Below are positions 44,862 through 54,435 of a stretch of DNA of 64,000 nt, piece after piece. Below the pieces are notes generated by a model. That model was not told the DNA's origin and did no database searches. It saw only the letters and a list, made by a program, of their open reading frames with translations. The stretch covers positions 953,001 through 1,017,000 of the forward strand of contig NZ_CP087597.1 of assembly GCF_020990385.1 (NCBI RefSeq), given 5' to 3'. Every line of letters starts with the position of its first letter. Position 1 is the first letter of the stretch. Origin of the DNA: Paracoccus sp. MA (GTDB lineage: Bacteria; Pseudomonadota; Alphaproteobacteria; Rhodobacterales; Rhodobacteraceae). A program made the translations under genes and the position numbers.

Positions 44862-45284
44862 TCAGTTGGCGTCTTCGGCCGAGGCTTCGGCTTTCGACTT
44901 CTTGGCTTTCGCCGGTTGTTCGGCCGCCTCGAGCTTGGTGCGGGCGCCGACGGCAGGTTTCACATCGGTCTTGTCGCCGCCCTTTTCAAGCAGCTCGGTG
45001 ATGCGGACCAGCGTCAGCTGCTGGCGATGGCCGCGGGTGCGCTGCGAGGAATGCTTCCGGCGGCGCTTGACATAGGTAATGACCTTGTCGGCCTTGATGG
45101 TGTCGATGACCTCGGCCTGCACGGCCGCACCCGCGACCAGCGGCGCGCCCACGGTGGCGCCGATCATCAGCACGTCGTTGAACTGGACCTTGTCGCCGGC
45201 TTCGGCGTTCAGCTTTTCGACGCGCAGCACGTCGCCGGCCTGAACCCGGTACTGCTTGCCGCCCGTCTTGAGAACTGCGAACAT
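44862..45284 (-). CDS. rplU: 50S ribosomal protein L21 with Lys/Ala-rich extension
   Basis: Binds 23S rRNA in the large subunit. The core of about 103 residues ([18 protein letters not shown], then [17 protein letters not shown]) is followed by a charged Lys/Ala/Glu tail bringing it to 140 residues, longer than E. coli L21; such tails are common in alphaproteobacteria. The start at 45284 follows AAGGAAAG. First gene of rplU-rpmA. Confidence 0.96.
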   Translation of the reverse strand: MFAVLKTGGKQYRVQAGDVLRVEKLNAEAGDKVQFNDVLMIGATVGAPLVAGAAVQAEVIDTIKADKVITYVKRRRKHSSQRTRGHRQQLTLVRITELLEKGGDKTDVKPAVGARTKLEAAEQPAKAKKSKAEASAEDAN

Positions 45285-45430
45285 TCCGTCTTTCCTTGCT
45301 CTGCCGCGTCCTTCGGCCCCGCATCGCGGATGTTGATGGGGCCAGGCCCCGCCTTCGGACAGCGCACCCATTCCCGGGTGAGATTCAAAATATGATGCCG
45401 GCAACGGACATGCGCCCGGCCGGTCGCGGG

Positions 45431-45459
45431 TATATCGCGGATTCGGCCGGGCAAGTCAA
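45431..45459 (-). promoter_or_regulatory. Candidate rplU-rpmA promoter
   Basis: On the minus strand TTGACT (45459-45454), a 17-base spacer and GATATA (45436-45431), giving a leader of about 140 bases before rplU. The leader has a GGGGCC-TGGCCCC hairpin. Confidence 0.55.
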
Positions 45460-45472
45460 CAGGAATGGCGGC

Positions 45473-46534
45473 TCAGCGCCACAGATCGCGCGCCTCCTCC
45501 GCCGAGAGCCGCCGCCCCTCGCGCAGGCTGGCCGGCTCGCGCAACAAAAGCGGCGCCGGGCGCGGATCATCGCCCAGATAGGCCCCGCGCGCCCGGTTAT
45601 GCGCATGGCTCGGCGCCTCGGCGATGGAGAGCACCGGAGCGGCGCAGGCATCCGTCCCCTCCAGCTCGGCCGCCCAGTCGTCGCGGCTGCGTGTGGCGAT
45701 CCGCGCCGCCAGGGTCTCGCGCAGCGCGGTCCAGTTCGCCGGATCGCTACGGTCGGGCAGATCGGCTTCGGAAAGCCCCAGACGCCGGACCAGCTCGGCC
45801 CAGAACTGCGGCTCGATGGCGCCGACGGCGAGGAAGCCGCCGCAGGCGCAGGGATAGCAGCTGTAATAGGGCGCGCCGCCGTCCAGCAGGTTCGCCTGGC
45901 GCTCGTCGCGCCAGAGCCCGTTGACGCGCAGCCCCGAGATCATCGCCATCAGATGCGCCACCCCGTCGGTGATGGCGGCATCGACCACCTGTCCCCGCCC
46001 GGTCTCGCGCGCCCGCAGGATCGCCGCCAGCATGCCGGCGACCAGATACATCGAGCCGGCGGCGAAATCGCCGACCAGGTTCAGCGGCGGCACCGGGTGA
46101 TCGCGCGGGCCGATGGCGGAAAGCGCGCCGGTGATCGCCAGATAGGTCAGGTCGTGGCCGGCGGAATGCGCCAGCGGGCCGGTCTGCCCCCAGCCGGTCA
46201 TCCGGCCATAGACCAGCCGCGGGTTTTCCGGGAAATCCCCGGGGCCGAGGCCCAGCCGCTCCATCACGCCGGGGCGCATGCCCTCGATCACCGCATCGGC
46301 GCGCAGGATCAGGCCGCGCGCGATCCCGCGGCCCTCGGGCGATTTCAGGTCCAGCTCCAGCCAGTCACGGCCGCGATCCAGCACGTCCCGCTTCATCGGA
46401 AAGATCTGCGGCGAGCCGGGCCGGGCGATGCGGACCACCTGCGCGCCGTGATCGGCCAGCCACATGGCAGAAAAGGGCGTGGGGCCGATGCCGGCGATCT
46501 CGACGATGCGCAGGCTGGACAGGGTTCCGCTCAT
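45473..46534 (-). CDS. CaiB/BaiF family CoA-transferase, alpha-methylacyl-CoA racemase-like
   Basis: Family III CoA-transferase fold. The 353 residues begin LRIVEIAGIGPTPFSAMWLADHGA and include ENPRLVYGRMTGWGQTGPLA, then GHDLTYLAITGALSAIG with the catalytic-site Asp. The GHDLTYLA pattern and length resemble alpha-methylacyl-CoA racemases, which epimerise branched acyl-CoAs, rather than formyl-CoA transferases. The ATG at 46534 starts right before the conserved region. It lies downstream of the tRNA-Val gene on the same strand. Confidence 0.83.
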   Translation of the reverse strand: MSGTLSSLRIVEIAGIGPTPFSAMWLADHGAQVVRIARPGSPQIFPMKRDVLDRGRDWLELDLKSPEGRGIARGLILRADAVIEGMRPGVMERLGLGPGDFPENPRLVYGRMTGWGQTGPLAHSAGHDLTYLAITGALSAIGPRDHPVPPLNLVGDFAAGSMYLVAGMLAAILRARETGRGQVVDAAITDGVAHLMAMISGLRVNGLWRDERQANLLDGGAPYYSCYPCACGGFLAVGAIEPQFWAELVRRLGLSEADLPDRSDPANWTALRETLAARIATRSRDDWAAELEGTDACAAPVLSIAEAPSHAHNRARGAYLGDDPRPAPLLLREPASLREGRRLSAEEARDLWR

Positions 46535-46552
46535 GGCCGGGCTCCGGGAGAG

Positions 46553-46628
46553 TGGTGGGCGGTGAGGGACTCGAACCCCCGGCATTCTCGGTGTAAACGA
46601 GACGCTCTACCAACTGAGCTAACCGCCC
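46553..46628 (-). tRNA. tRNA-Val (anticodon TAC)
   Basis: 76 bases including an encoded CCA. The acceptor stem is GGGCGGT paired with the 3' strand, the D arm is GCTCAGTTGGTAGAGC, the anticodon stem CTCG/CGAG encloses loop TTTACAC, and the T arm contains GGTTCGAGTCC. The anticodon TAC reads valine codons. Confidence 0.95.
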
Positions 46629-46676
46629 CCGAGCCGGCTGATAGCGCGATCCCCGCGCCCTTGGCAAGCGCGGGCG

Positions 46677-47543
46677 TCACTTGCGCAGCCTCGCGATCAG
46701 CGACGAGGTGTCCCAGCGCCCGCCGCCCATGGCCTGCACCTCCTTGTAGAACTGGTCGACCAGCGCCGTCACCGGCAGGCTGGCGCCGGTCTCGTCCGCG
46801 GCGGCGAGGCAGATGGCCAGGTCCTTGCGCATCCAGTCCACCGCGAAGCCGAAGTCGAAGCGGTTCTCGGCCATGGTCTGGTGACGGTTCGCCATCTGCC
46901 AGCTGCCGGCGGCGCCCTGGCTGATGACCTCGACCACCTCGGGGATCGACAGCCCCGCCTTCTCGGCGAAATGCAGCGATTCCGACAGGCCCTGCACCAG
47001 CCCGGCAATGGCGATCTGGTTGCACATCTTGGTCAGCTGCCCCGCGCCCGAGGGGCCCATGAGCCTGCAGATCTTGGCATAGGCGGCGATCACCGGCTCG
47101 GCCTGGGCGTAATCGGCCGGCGTGCCGCCGCACATCACCGAAAGCTGGCCGTTCTCGGCCCCCGCCTGCCCGCCCGAGACCGGTGCGTCGACGAAGCCCA
47201 GCCCCGCCTCGGCCGCCAGCGCCGAAAGCTCGCGCGTCACCGCCGCCGAAACCGTGGTGTGATCGACGAAGACCGCGCCCTTGCCCATGCCGGCAAAGGC
47301 ACCGGCCTCGCCCAGGCAGACCTGGCGCAGGTCGTCGTCATTGCCGACGCAGGCCATGACGAATTCCGCGCCCTCGGCCGCCTCGCGAGCGGTGGCCGCC
47401 ACACGGCCCTTGTGGCGCCCGGCCCAGGCCTCGGCCTTGGCGGGGCTACGGTTCCAGACCGTCACCTCGTGCCCGGCGGCGGCCAGGTGCCCCGCCATGG
47501 GAAAGCCCATCACCCCAAGTCCCAGAAATGCCACGCGTGCCAT
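46677..47543 (-). CDS. Beta-hydroxyacid dehydrogenase (3-hydroxyisobutyrate dehydrogenase family)
   Basis: NAD(P)-dependent oxidoreductase. The 288 residues have the Rossmann start FLGLGVMGFPMAGHL, the substrate loop DAPVSGGQAGAENGQL and the catalytic Lys in GAGQLTKMCNQI, then KDLAICLAAADETGASLP. Candidates are 3-hydroxyisobutyrate, tartronate semialdehyde (GlxR) or succinic-semialdehyde-type substrates; sequence alone does not decide. Just upstream of the tRNA-Val and the CoA-transferase on the same strand, so a role in branched-chain or methyl-branched acid catabolism is conceivable. Confidence 0.87.
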   Translation of the reverse strand: MARVAFLGLGVMGFPMAGHLAAAGHEVTVWNRSPAKAEAWAGRHKGRVAATAREAAEGAEFVMACVGNDDDLRQVCLGEAGAFAGMGKGAVFVDHTTVSAAVTRELSALAAEAGLGFVDAPVSGGQAGAENGQLSVMCGGTPADYAQAEPVIAAYAKICRLMGPSGAGQLTKMCNQIAIAGLVQGLSESLHFAEKAGLSIPEVVEVISQGAAGSWQMANRHQTMAENRFDFGFAVDWMRKDLAICLAAADETGASLPVTALVDQFYKEVQAMGGGRWDTSSLIARLRK

Positions 47544-47672
47544 CAGATTCTCTCCCTCATCTGGTAAAGGCGCGTTGATCCGGCACGCGCCCTGCCCTAT
47601 TCACCCCGATGAATTTCATCACCCGGCGCGGGGGTCAACCTCTCGCGCCCAAGCTCGGGACCGCGCCTTTTC

Positions 47673-50129
47673 ATGGTGACACTTTTCCGCTGGCTTGTGC
47701 GCCTGACGGTCGGGCTGATCTTTCTGACCGTCGCGCTGGTGGCGCTGGCCTGGTATTTCGCCATCCGCTCGCTGCCCGATTACGACGGCAGCTATGCGGT
47801 CCAGGGCATCTCGGCCCCGGTCGAGATCGTGCGCACCACCGAGGACGTGCCGCATATCTTCGGGGAAAGCGACCGCGACGTGTTCTTCGCGCTTGGCCTT
47901 GCCCATGCGCAGGACCGGCTGTTCCAGATGACCGTCCTGCGCCGCGCCGCGCAGGGCCGGCTGGCCGAGATCTATGGCATCGGCGCGCTTTCGGCCGACG
48001 ACCTGGCGCGGCGGCTGGGGCTTTACCGCAACGCCCGCGCCTCGCTTCAGGCGCAGGACCCCGAGGTGCTGGAGGCGCTGCAGGCCTATGCCGAGGGCGT
48101 CAATGCCTGGATCGAACAGGTCAACCTGGGCGCGCGCGGGCGCGGCGCGCCGGAATTCTTCCTCTATCCCGAGGATATCGCCTATTGGGAACCGGCGGAT
48201 TCGCTGGCGATCCTGAAGCTGCTGGCCGCCTCGTCCAGCGTGCAGATGCGGCGCGAGGTGCTGCGGGCGCGGCTGTCTCTGGCCGTCCCCGAACGCGGGC
48301 AGGAGCTGGTCGCGATGCGCGGAGAGCCGCCCCTGCCGGCCTATGCCACATTATTCCCCGGCGCGCGATTCGCCGCGCCGGAACGCGGCACCGGGCCACG
48401 GGACTGGACCGCGACGCTGGCGGGCTACCTCGCGCCGGCGGCGGGCGCCTCGGCCAACGGCTTTGCCGCCGCGGCCGGGCGCACGGCGGCGGGCGGCGCG
48501 CTTCTGGCCAACGACCCGCAATTCGCCCTGACCGCGCCGGGCCTGTGGTATCTGGCGCGGATCGAGCTTCGCTCGGGCGGGGTGATCGGCGGCACCATCC
48601 CCGGCATTCCCGCCGTGCTGTCCGGGCGCAACACCGGCCTTGCCTGGGGCATCACCTCGGCGCAGATCGACGACCAGGACCTGTATATCGAGGAAGTGCA
48701 GCCCGGCGACCCGAACCGCTATCGCGGCGCGAGCGGCTGGACCGAATTCACCACCCGGCGCGAGACCCTGCGCATCCGCGGCGCCGAGCCGCAGACCATC
48801 ACCCTGCGCGAGACGGAAAACGGCCCGGTCATTCCCGGCGCGCATCTGGACATCGCCACCATCCTGCCCGCCGGCCATGTCGCGGCGCTGGCCTGGACCG
48901 GCGGCTATGGCAACGACCGCAGCATGACGGCGCTGATCGGGCTGATGCGGGCGCAGGACCGGCAGGCGGCGGCCGGGGCGCTGCGCGAGATGATCGCCCC
49001 GGCCCTGACGGTGACGCTGGCCGACGCGCAAGGCGTGGGCGAGGTCCTGGCCGGCGCCGTGCCGCATCGCCCGCCGGGCCACCAGACGGCGGGACGCCTG
49101 CCCGCGCCGGGCTGGATCGCCGAGAACCGCTGGCAGGGGCTCAGCCCCGCCCCCGCCGAGCTGACCCGGCTCAGCCCGGAAAGCGGCATCGTGGCCGCGA
49201 CCGGCGCGGCGCCGCCGGGCGCGGGCGGGCTTGGCCATGACTGGGGCGACGGCCACCGGCTGAACCGGCTACGCCATCTGATCGACACGCGCGAGGTGCA
49301 TTCCCGCGACAGCTTCATCGCCGCGCAGAACGACATCGTCAGCCCGGTCGCCCGCGCCCTGCTGCCGCTGGTCGGCGCCGAGCTGTGGTTCACCGGCGAG
49401 CCCGCCGCCCAGGGCACGCCCGAACGGCTGCGCCAGGACGCGCTGGCGCTGCTGGCCAATTGGGACGGCGCCATGAGCGAGCACCTGCCCGAGCCGATGA
49501 TCTATGCCGCCTGGATGCGGGCGCTGCAGGACCGGCTGGTGCGCGACGATCTCGGGCCGCTGGCCGACGCGCTGACCCAGCTCTATCCCGATTTCATCGA
49601 CCGGGTATTCCGCGACATCGGAGGCGCCTCGGCCTGGTGCGACATCCGGCAATCCGCCCCGGTCGAGACCTGCACCCAGATCGCCCGGCAGGCGCTGGAC
49701 GCGGCGCTGCTGGATCTGGTCGCGCGCTTCGGGCCCGACCTCGCCAGCTGGCGCTGGGGCGACCTGCACCGCGCCCGGCACGTCCATCCGGCGCTGGGGG
49801 ACATGCGCGGCATCTCTTACATCGTGAACCTGATCCAGCCGACCTCGGGCGGCAGTTCCACCATCGCCCAGGCCGGGTTCCTCGGCCATGGCCGCAATCC
49901 CTGGCTGAACGTAACGGGCGCGGCCTATCGCGGGGTCTATGACCTGGCCGATCCCGACAGCTCGGTCTTCATCATCTCGACCGGGCAGTCCGGCCATCCG
50001 CTCTCGCGCCATTACGACGACATGGCCGAGCTGTGGCGGCGCGGCGAATATGTGGTGATGTCGCTCGACCCGGCGCTGGCGCGCGCGGCAGCTGCGGGCA
50101 TCACCCATCTGCGGCCGGCCGGCGGCTAG
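47673..50129 (+). CDS. Penicillin acylase (Ntn-hydrolase) family protein, membrane-anchored
   Basis: A large 818-residue precursor related to penicillin G acylase and acyl-homoserine-lactone acylases, which self-cleave into alpha and beta chains. A hydrophobic N-terminus (about residues 10-30) acts as signal or anchor, placing it in the periplasm. The alpha part has HIFGESDRDVFFALGLAHAQDR. The beta-chain start should lie near residue 260, GASANGFAAAAGRTAAGG, followed by LLANDPQFALTAP. The nucleophile region is unusual in having Ser-Ala-Asn rather than Ser-Asn. Substrate unknown. Divergent from the dehydrogenase gene. Confidence 0.85.
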   Translation: MVTLFRWLVRLTVGLIFLTVALVALAWYFAIRSLPDYDGSYAVQGISAPVEIVRTTEDVPHIFGESDRDVFFALGLAHAQDRLFQMTVLRRAAQGRLAEIYGIGALSADDLARRLGLYRNARASLQAQDPEVLEALQAYAEGVNAWIEQVNLGARGRGAPEFFLYPEDIAYWEPADSLAILKLLAASSSVQMRREVLRARLSLAVPERGQELVAMRGEPPLPAYATLFPGARFAAPERGTGPRDWTATLAGYLAPAAGASANGFAAAAGRTAAGGALLANDPQFALTAPGLWYLARIELRSGGVIGGTIPGIPAVLSGRNTGLAWGITSAQIDDQDLYIEEVQPGDPNRYRGASGWTEFTTRRETLRIRGAEPQTITLRETENGPVIPGAHLDIATILPAGHVAALAWTGGYGNDRSMTALIGLMRAQDRQAAAGALREMIAPALTVTLADAQGVGEVLAGAVPHRPPGHQTAGRLPAPGWIAENRWQGLSPAPAELTRLSPESGIVAATGAAPPGAGGLGHDWGDGHRLNRLRHLIDTREVHSRDSFIAAQNDIVSPVARALLPLVGAELWFTGEPAAQGTPERLRQDALALLANWDGAMSEHLPEPMIYAAWMRALQDRLVRDDLGPLADALTQLYPDFIDRVFRDIGGASAWCDIRQSAPVETCTQIARQALDAALLDLVARFGPDLASWRWGDLHRARHVHPALGDMRGISYIVNLIQPTSGGSSTIAQAGFLGHGRNPWLNVTGAAYRGVYDLADPDSSVFIISTGQSGHPLSRHYDDMAELWRRGEYVVMSLDPALARAAAAGITHLRPAGG

Positions 50130-50196
50130 AAAGGGGGCTTGCATCCCGGCTCCGGCCGGGCTTCCCTGCCCCCGCAAACGCAGCAAAGGGAAACCC

Positions 50197-51144
50197 ATGG
50201 CGCGCAAGATCATCATCGACACCGATCCGGGCCAGGACGACGCGGTCGCCATCCTGCTGGCGCTGGCCAGCCCCGAGCTGGAGGTGCTGGGCCTCAGCGT
50301 GGTCGCCGGCAACGTGCCGCTGCACCACACCGAGCGGAACGCCCGGATGGTCTGCGAGCTGGCCGGCCGCCCGGACCTGCCGGTCCATGCCGGCTGCGAC
50401 GCGCCGCTCAGCCGCCAGCTGGTCACCGCCGAGCACGTGCACGGCAAGACCGGGCTCGACGGCGTCACCCTGCCCGAGCCGGCCATGCCCCTTGCCCCGG
50501 GCCATGCCGTGGACTTCCTGATCGAGACCCTGCGCCGCGAGAAGCCGGGCAGCGTCACCCTGGTGCCGATCGGCCCGCTGACCAATATCGCCACCGCCTT
50601 CCGGCGCGCGCCCGACATTGTCCCGCGCGTGCAGGAGATCGTGCTGATGGGCGGCGCCTATTTCGAGGTCGGCAACATCACCCCCACCGCCGAGTTCAAC
50701 ATCTATGTCGATCCCGAGGCGGCAAAACTGGTCTTTGCCAGCGGCGCGCCGCTGACGGTGATGCCGCTGGACGTGACGCACCGCGCCCTGACCAGCCGCG
50801 CCTGGGTCGAGGGCATGCGCGCCATGGGCCGGGTCGGCCAGGCGGTCGCCAGCTGGACCGATTTCTTCGAGCGTTTCGACCGCGAGAAATACGGCAGCGA
50901 GGGCGCCCCCCTGCACGACCCCTGCACCATCGCCTGGCTCCTGAAGCCCGAGCTGTTCTCGGGCCGCTACATCAATGTCGAGATCGAGACTCAGGGCGAA
51001 TACACGCTGGGCATGACCGTCGCCGATTGGTGGCGGGTCAGCGGACGGACCCCGAACGCCACCTTCATCCGCGATGTCGAGCCGCAGGGCTTCTTTTCCC
51101 TGCTGACGGAACGCATCGGCGCGCTGGACCGCCGCGTCGGCTAG
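50197..51144 (+). CDS. Ribonucleoside hydrolase (IunH/Rih family)
   Basis: Hydrolyses the N-glycosidic bond of nucleosides for salvage. The 315 residues carry the metal-binding signature IIIDTDPGQDDAVAIL at the N-terminus, VVAGNVPLHHTERNA, GPLTNIATAFRRAP and MGGAYFEVGNITPTAEFNI with the conserved Asn, then HDPCTIAWLL. AAGGGAAA precedes the ATG. The group of specificity (pyrimidine or purine) is not clear. Downstream of the acylase by 67 bases and convergent with the ompH-like gene. Confidence 0.9.
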   Translation: MARKIIIDTDPGQDDAVAILLALASPELEVLGLSVVAGNVPLHHTERNARMVCELAGRPDLPVHAGCDAPLSRQLVTAEHVHGKTGLDGVTLPEPAMPLAPGHAVDFLIETLRREKPGSVTLVPIGPLTNIATAFRRAPDIVPRVQEIVLMGGAYFEVGNITPTAEFNIYVDPEAAKLVFASGAPLTVMPLDVTHRALTSRAWVEGMRAMGRVGQAVASWTDFFERFDREKYGSEGAPLHDPCTIAWLLKPELFSGRYINVEIETQGEYTLGMTVADWWRVSGRTPNATFIRDVEPQGFFSLLTERIGALDRRVG

Positions 51145-51270
51145 GTCCGCGTTCCGGACGCCTGCCGCCCCCGGGGCCGGAATGCGGCAGAAAATCCGCG
51201 CCTCGCCATTGCCCCGGCCCGCCGGTCGGCTCCGGCCGCAGCCGTAGCGGCGAGGCTGGACATCCGCCGC

Positions 51271-52038
51271 CTACTGCTCCGCCGCCTCGGGCGTATCCGG
51301 CGCCTCCGGCTGCGGGCCGCCCTCCCCGGGCGCTTCCGCAGGTGCTTCGGCCGGGGCCTCGGCAGGCGCTTCGCCGGGCGTGGCGGGGTCCGGCGCCTCG
51401 CTTTCGGCCGGCTCATCCAAGGGGCCCGGCCCCACCTCGCGGTCCATGCGCTCGATCAGCAGCTCGGTGACGTCGATGGCTTGCGCGGCGACGAAGATCG
51501 CGCGCTGGTCCAGAACCACCACCGCGCCCCGCTCGCGCATCAGCGCCGCCAGCACCGGCAGCGCGGCACGGAAGAAGGCCTGGCGTTCCTCATCCGCCTC
51601 GGCCTGCAATTCGCGGGCGGCGGCGTCGCGGGCGCGGCGGACCTCGACCACGCGCTTGTCGAATTCGTCGGCGCGCTGGCGGAACTCGTCTGGCGGCAGG
51701 GTCTGGCGCAGGGCGGTCAGCTGCTGCTCCTCGGCCGAGAATTGATCGGCCAGACGGTCGTTTTCGGCCGCGATCTCGCGCCCGCGCTGCTCCAGCTCGT
51801 CCTGCACGCGCTGGCCCCATTGCGACCGCAGGTAAAGCGTATCCTGGTCCAGCGTGAGCACCGGCAGCACCGCATCGCCGTTGGGCGGCGGCGTGTCCAC
51901 GACGATGGGCGGCACCGAACGGCCGGGAGAGTCGGCAGGGGGCGGCGATGCGCCCTGCTGCTGGGCCAGAGCGCCGGGCCCGGCTGCCAGCAGGGCAGCC
52001 AGCGCCAGGAACGCCGCGATGCCCCGCCGCCGGAGCAT
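51271..52038 (-). CDS. OmpH/Skp-family periplasmic chaperone
   Basis: Last gene of the bamA cluster; Skp-type proteins hold unfolded outer-membrane proteins in the periplasm. The 255 residues have a signal peptide (GIAAFLALAALLAAGPGALA), a Pro-rich linker, a long coiled-coil Skp-like domain (about 60-190, ending GAVVVLDQRAIFVAAQAIDVT) and a C-terminal tail of repeated Glu-Ala-Pro-Ala units. The tail makes it longer than typical Skp. The ATG overlaps the bamA stop by one base (TGATG). Confidence 0.85.
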   Translation of the reverse strand: MLRRRGIAAFLALAALLAAGPGALAQQQGASPPPADSPGRSVPPIVVDTPPPNGDAVLPVLTLDQDTLYLRSQWGQRVQDELEQRGREIAAENDRLADQFSAEEQQLTALRQTLPPDEFRQRADEFDKRVVEVRRARDAAARELQAEADEERQAFFRAALPVLAALMRERGAVVVLDQRAIFVAAQAIDVTELLIERMDREVGPGPLDEPAESEAPDPATPGEAPAEAPAEAPAEAPGEGGPQPEAPDTPEAAEQ

Positions 52039-54374
52039 CAGAACCGGGTCGAGATGGTCAGGTCGAAGGCCTGCTCTTCGTCATAGTCCTCTTTCTTGAG
52101 GGCCTTGGCGAAGTTGAAGCGCAGCGGCCCGATCGGCGTGGTCCAGAAGACCGAGGCGCCGATCGCGGCGCGGATCTTCATGCCGTCGTCGACCTCGACG
52201 CCATTGGCGCCGATGCGGTTGTCCAGCCCCCAGACCGAACCGGCATCGGCGAACAGGCCGCCGGTGATGCCGTATTCCTCGGGCAGGCCCAGCGGGAACT
52301 GCAGCTCGGTGCGCAGCGCCCAGAAATAGTTGCCGCCAAGCGCGTCCTGGTTCGGCGCCTCGAGGTCGCGCGGGCCGAAGCCGTTCGGCTCGAAGCCGCG
52401 GACCTTGCTGTTGCCGGTAAAGCGGTTCATGAACCGGCTGCTCTGGTCGTCCAGCATATGCACGGCGCCCGCCTCGAACTCGGCCAGCATGGTCACGCTT
52501 TCGCGCCAGGCCCGGCTTTCGACGCCCGCGTAAAGCGTGCTGGTGACCGATTTCACGTCGCCGCCCAGGCCGGCATAATCCTGGCTGAAGCGCAGCCGAT
52601 AGCTGGTCAGCGGATCGAGCCCGGCGATGCGGCTGTCATAGCTGTAGGTATAGCCGACCGCCGAGGTGAAGAAACCGCCCTGCTCGTTGTAGAGGATCGG
52701 CGACGAGCCGGCGATGCGGCCGCTTTCCGGATCGACATGGATCGGGTCCACGTCGAAGAGCGTGTCCTTGCTGAGCTTGTAGCGCAGTTCGAGCCGGCCG
52801 TTTTCCGAGATCGGGAACTCCATCCCGGTCAGCACGCCCACGGTGCGGGTGTTGTAATCCGAATTCAGCCGGTCGGTGGTGTTGTACCAGACCTGCGCCC
52901 GCGCCTTGAGGTTGCGGCCCAGGAAATACGGCTCGATGAAGGTCAGGCCCGAGGATTGCGTGCCCGAGCCGGTGGCGAAGGACAGGCTCACCTCCTGCCC
53001 GCGGCCCAGGAAGTTCTTTTCCGACAGCGCGGCGTTGAAGCCCACGCCGCTGGCCACGCCGTAGCTGACGCCGAAGCTCAGGCTGCCGGTCGGCTGCTCC
53101 TCGACGTTCACGTCGACGATGACCTGCTCGGGCGACGATCCGGGACGGCTTTCGGCCTGCACGTCCGAGAAATATTCCAGCGCCCGCAGCCGCTCGGCGG
53201 AATTGCGGATCTCGCGCGGGTTGAAGGGGTCGCCTTCCACCGTGGTGAACTGGCGGCGGATCACCTCGTCAAGCGTGGTGGTGTTGCCTTCGATGTCGAT
53301 GCGCTCGACGAAGACGCGCTGGCCGCGGGTCAGGGCGAAGGTCAGGTCCAGCGTCTGGTTGCGCTCGTTGCGGGTGATGCGCGGCTCGATATTGACGAAG
53401 TCCAGCCCCTTGCGCAGCGCCAGCGCCTCCATCCGGCGGATGGTGGTGTCGATCACGGTGGGGTTGTAGACGGCGCCGCGCTTGACCCGGTTCTGGGCCC
53501 CGAACTCGGCCGCATCGACGCCCGGAATCTCGCTGACGGTGGTGACATTGCCGAAGGTATAGCGCGGGCCTTCCTGGATCTGGAAGGTGATGTAGAAGGC
53601 GTCGCGTTCGCGCGCCAGTTCGGGCGCCACGGCCTGGACGCGGAAATCGGCATAGCCGCGCGAGCGGTAGAAATCGGTCAGCAGCTTCTCGTCCAGCGCG
53701 ATGCGGTCGGGGGCGAAGGTGTCGCGGCGGATGAAGGTGCGCAGGATGCCGGCCTGCTTGGTCTGCAGCACGTTGCGCAACCGGCGGTCGGAAAAGGCCC
53801 GGTTGCCGACGAAGCCGATGCGCTCGATCTCGGTCACGTCGCCTTCGCGGATCTCGAAGACCAGATCGACCTGGTTGCTGCCGCGGCGGATGATGCGCGG
53901 ATCGACCCGGGCGGCCAGGCGCCCCTGCGAGGCATAGACCTGGCTGATCGCGGCGGCGTCGGCCTCGGCCTGGGCGGGCGAATAGACCCGGCGCGACTGG
54001 GACTTGACGATCTCGGCCAGGTTCTCGTCCTTGAGCCGCTTGTTGCCCTCGAAGGCGATGGTGTTGATGGTGGGATATTCCGCCACCCGCACCACCAGCG
54101 TGCCGCCCGAGGGCACCAGCTCGACCGTCTCGAACAGGCCGGAATTCTGCAGCCGCTGCAGCGCGTCGTTCAGCGCCCCCGCCGAAACGTCCTGGCCGCG
54201 CGGCAGGTCCAGATGGGACAGGATGGTCGCGGGTTCGATCCGCTGGTTGCCCTCGATCCGCACGTTGCTGAAGACATAGGCCGAGGCGGGCACGGCCGTC
54301 ATTGCGACAGGCGCGGCCACTGCCAACGCCGAGATCAGCGCCAGTGCGCCCTTGCCGAGTTTCCTGTCCGTCAT
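52038..54374 (-). CDS. bamA: Outer membrane protein assembly factor BamA
   Basis: Core of the BAM machine that folds beta-barrel proteins into the outer membrane. The 778 residues have a signal peptide ending in VPASA, five POTRA domains (about 28-425, first VFSNVRIEGNQRIEPATI) and a C-terminal 16-strand barrel with FVRGF-like SKVRGFEPNGFGPRD. It ends in ISTRF, the terminal Phe that marks barrel proteins. GAGGGG lies before the ATG at 54374. Between rseP and the ompH-like gene, with its own candidate promoter. Confidence 0.96.
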   Translation of the reverse strand: MTDRKLGKGALALISALAVAAPVAMTAVPASAYVFSNVRIEGNQRIEPATILSHLDLPRGQDVSAGALNDALQRLQNSGLFETVELVPSGGTLVVRVAEYPTINTIAFEGNKRLKDENLAEIVKSQSRRVYSPAQAEADAAAISQVYASQGRLAARVDPRIIRRGSNQVDLVFEIREGDVTEIERIGFVGNRAFSDRRLRNVLQTKQAGILRTFIRRDTFAPDRIALDEKLLTDFYRSRGYADFRVQAVAPELARERDAFYITFQIQEGPRYTFGNVTTVSEIPGVDAAEFGAQNRVKRGAVYNPTVIDTTIRRMEALALRKGLDFVNIEPRITRNERNQTLDLTFALTRGQRVFVERIDIEGNTTTLDEVIRRQFTTVEGDPFNPREIRNSAERLRALEYFSDVQAESRPGSSPEQVIVDVNVEEQPTGSLSFGVSYGVASGVGFNAALSEKNFLGRGQEVSLSFATGSGTQSSGLTFIEPYFLGRNLKARAQVWYNTTDRLNSDYNTRTVGVLTGMEFPISENGRLELRYKLSKDTLFDVDPIHVDPESGRIAGSSPILYNEQGGFFTSAVGYTYSYDSRIAGLDPLTSYRLRFSQDYAGLGGDVKSVTSTLYAGVESRAWRESVTMLAEFEAGAVHMLDDQSSRFMNRFTGNSKVRGFEPNGFGPRDLEAPNQDALGGNYFWALRTELQFPLGLPEEYGITGGLFADAGSVWGLDNRIGANGVEVDDGMKIRAAIGASVFWTTPIGPLRFNFAKALKKEDYDEEQAFDLTISTRF

Positions 54375-54435
54375 CGCCGCCCCTCGCGAGTAATGCGTTG
54401 CCCGGCGGGTTGGCCCCACCGGATTTGCCCCGATG

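Noticed and set aside
45285..45430. L21-leader riboregulator upstream of rplU
   Set aside because: A leader of about 140 bases with a short hairpin exists, but known L21 leaders are from Firmicutes and I cannot match their structure.
51145..51270. CTGCCGC/GCGGCAG hairpin between the nucleoside hydrolase and ompH-like genes as a terminator
   Set aside because: No T-tract follows on either strand, so intrinsic termination is not supported.
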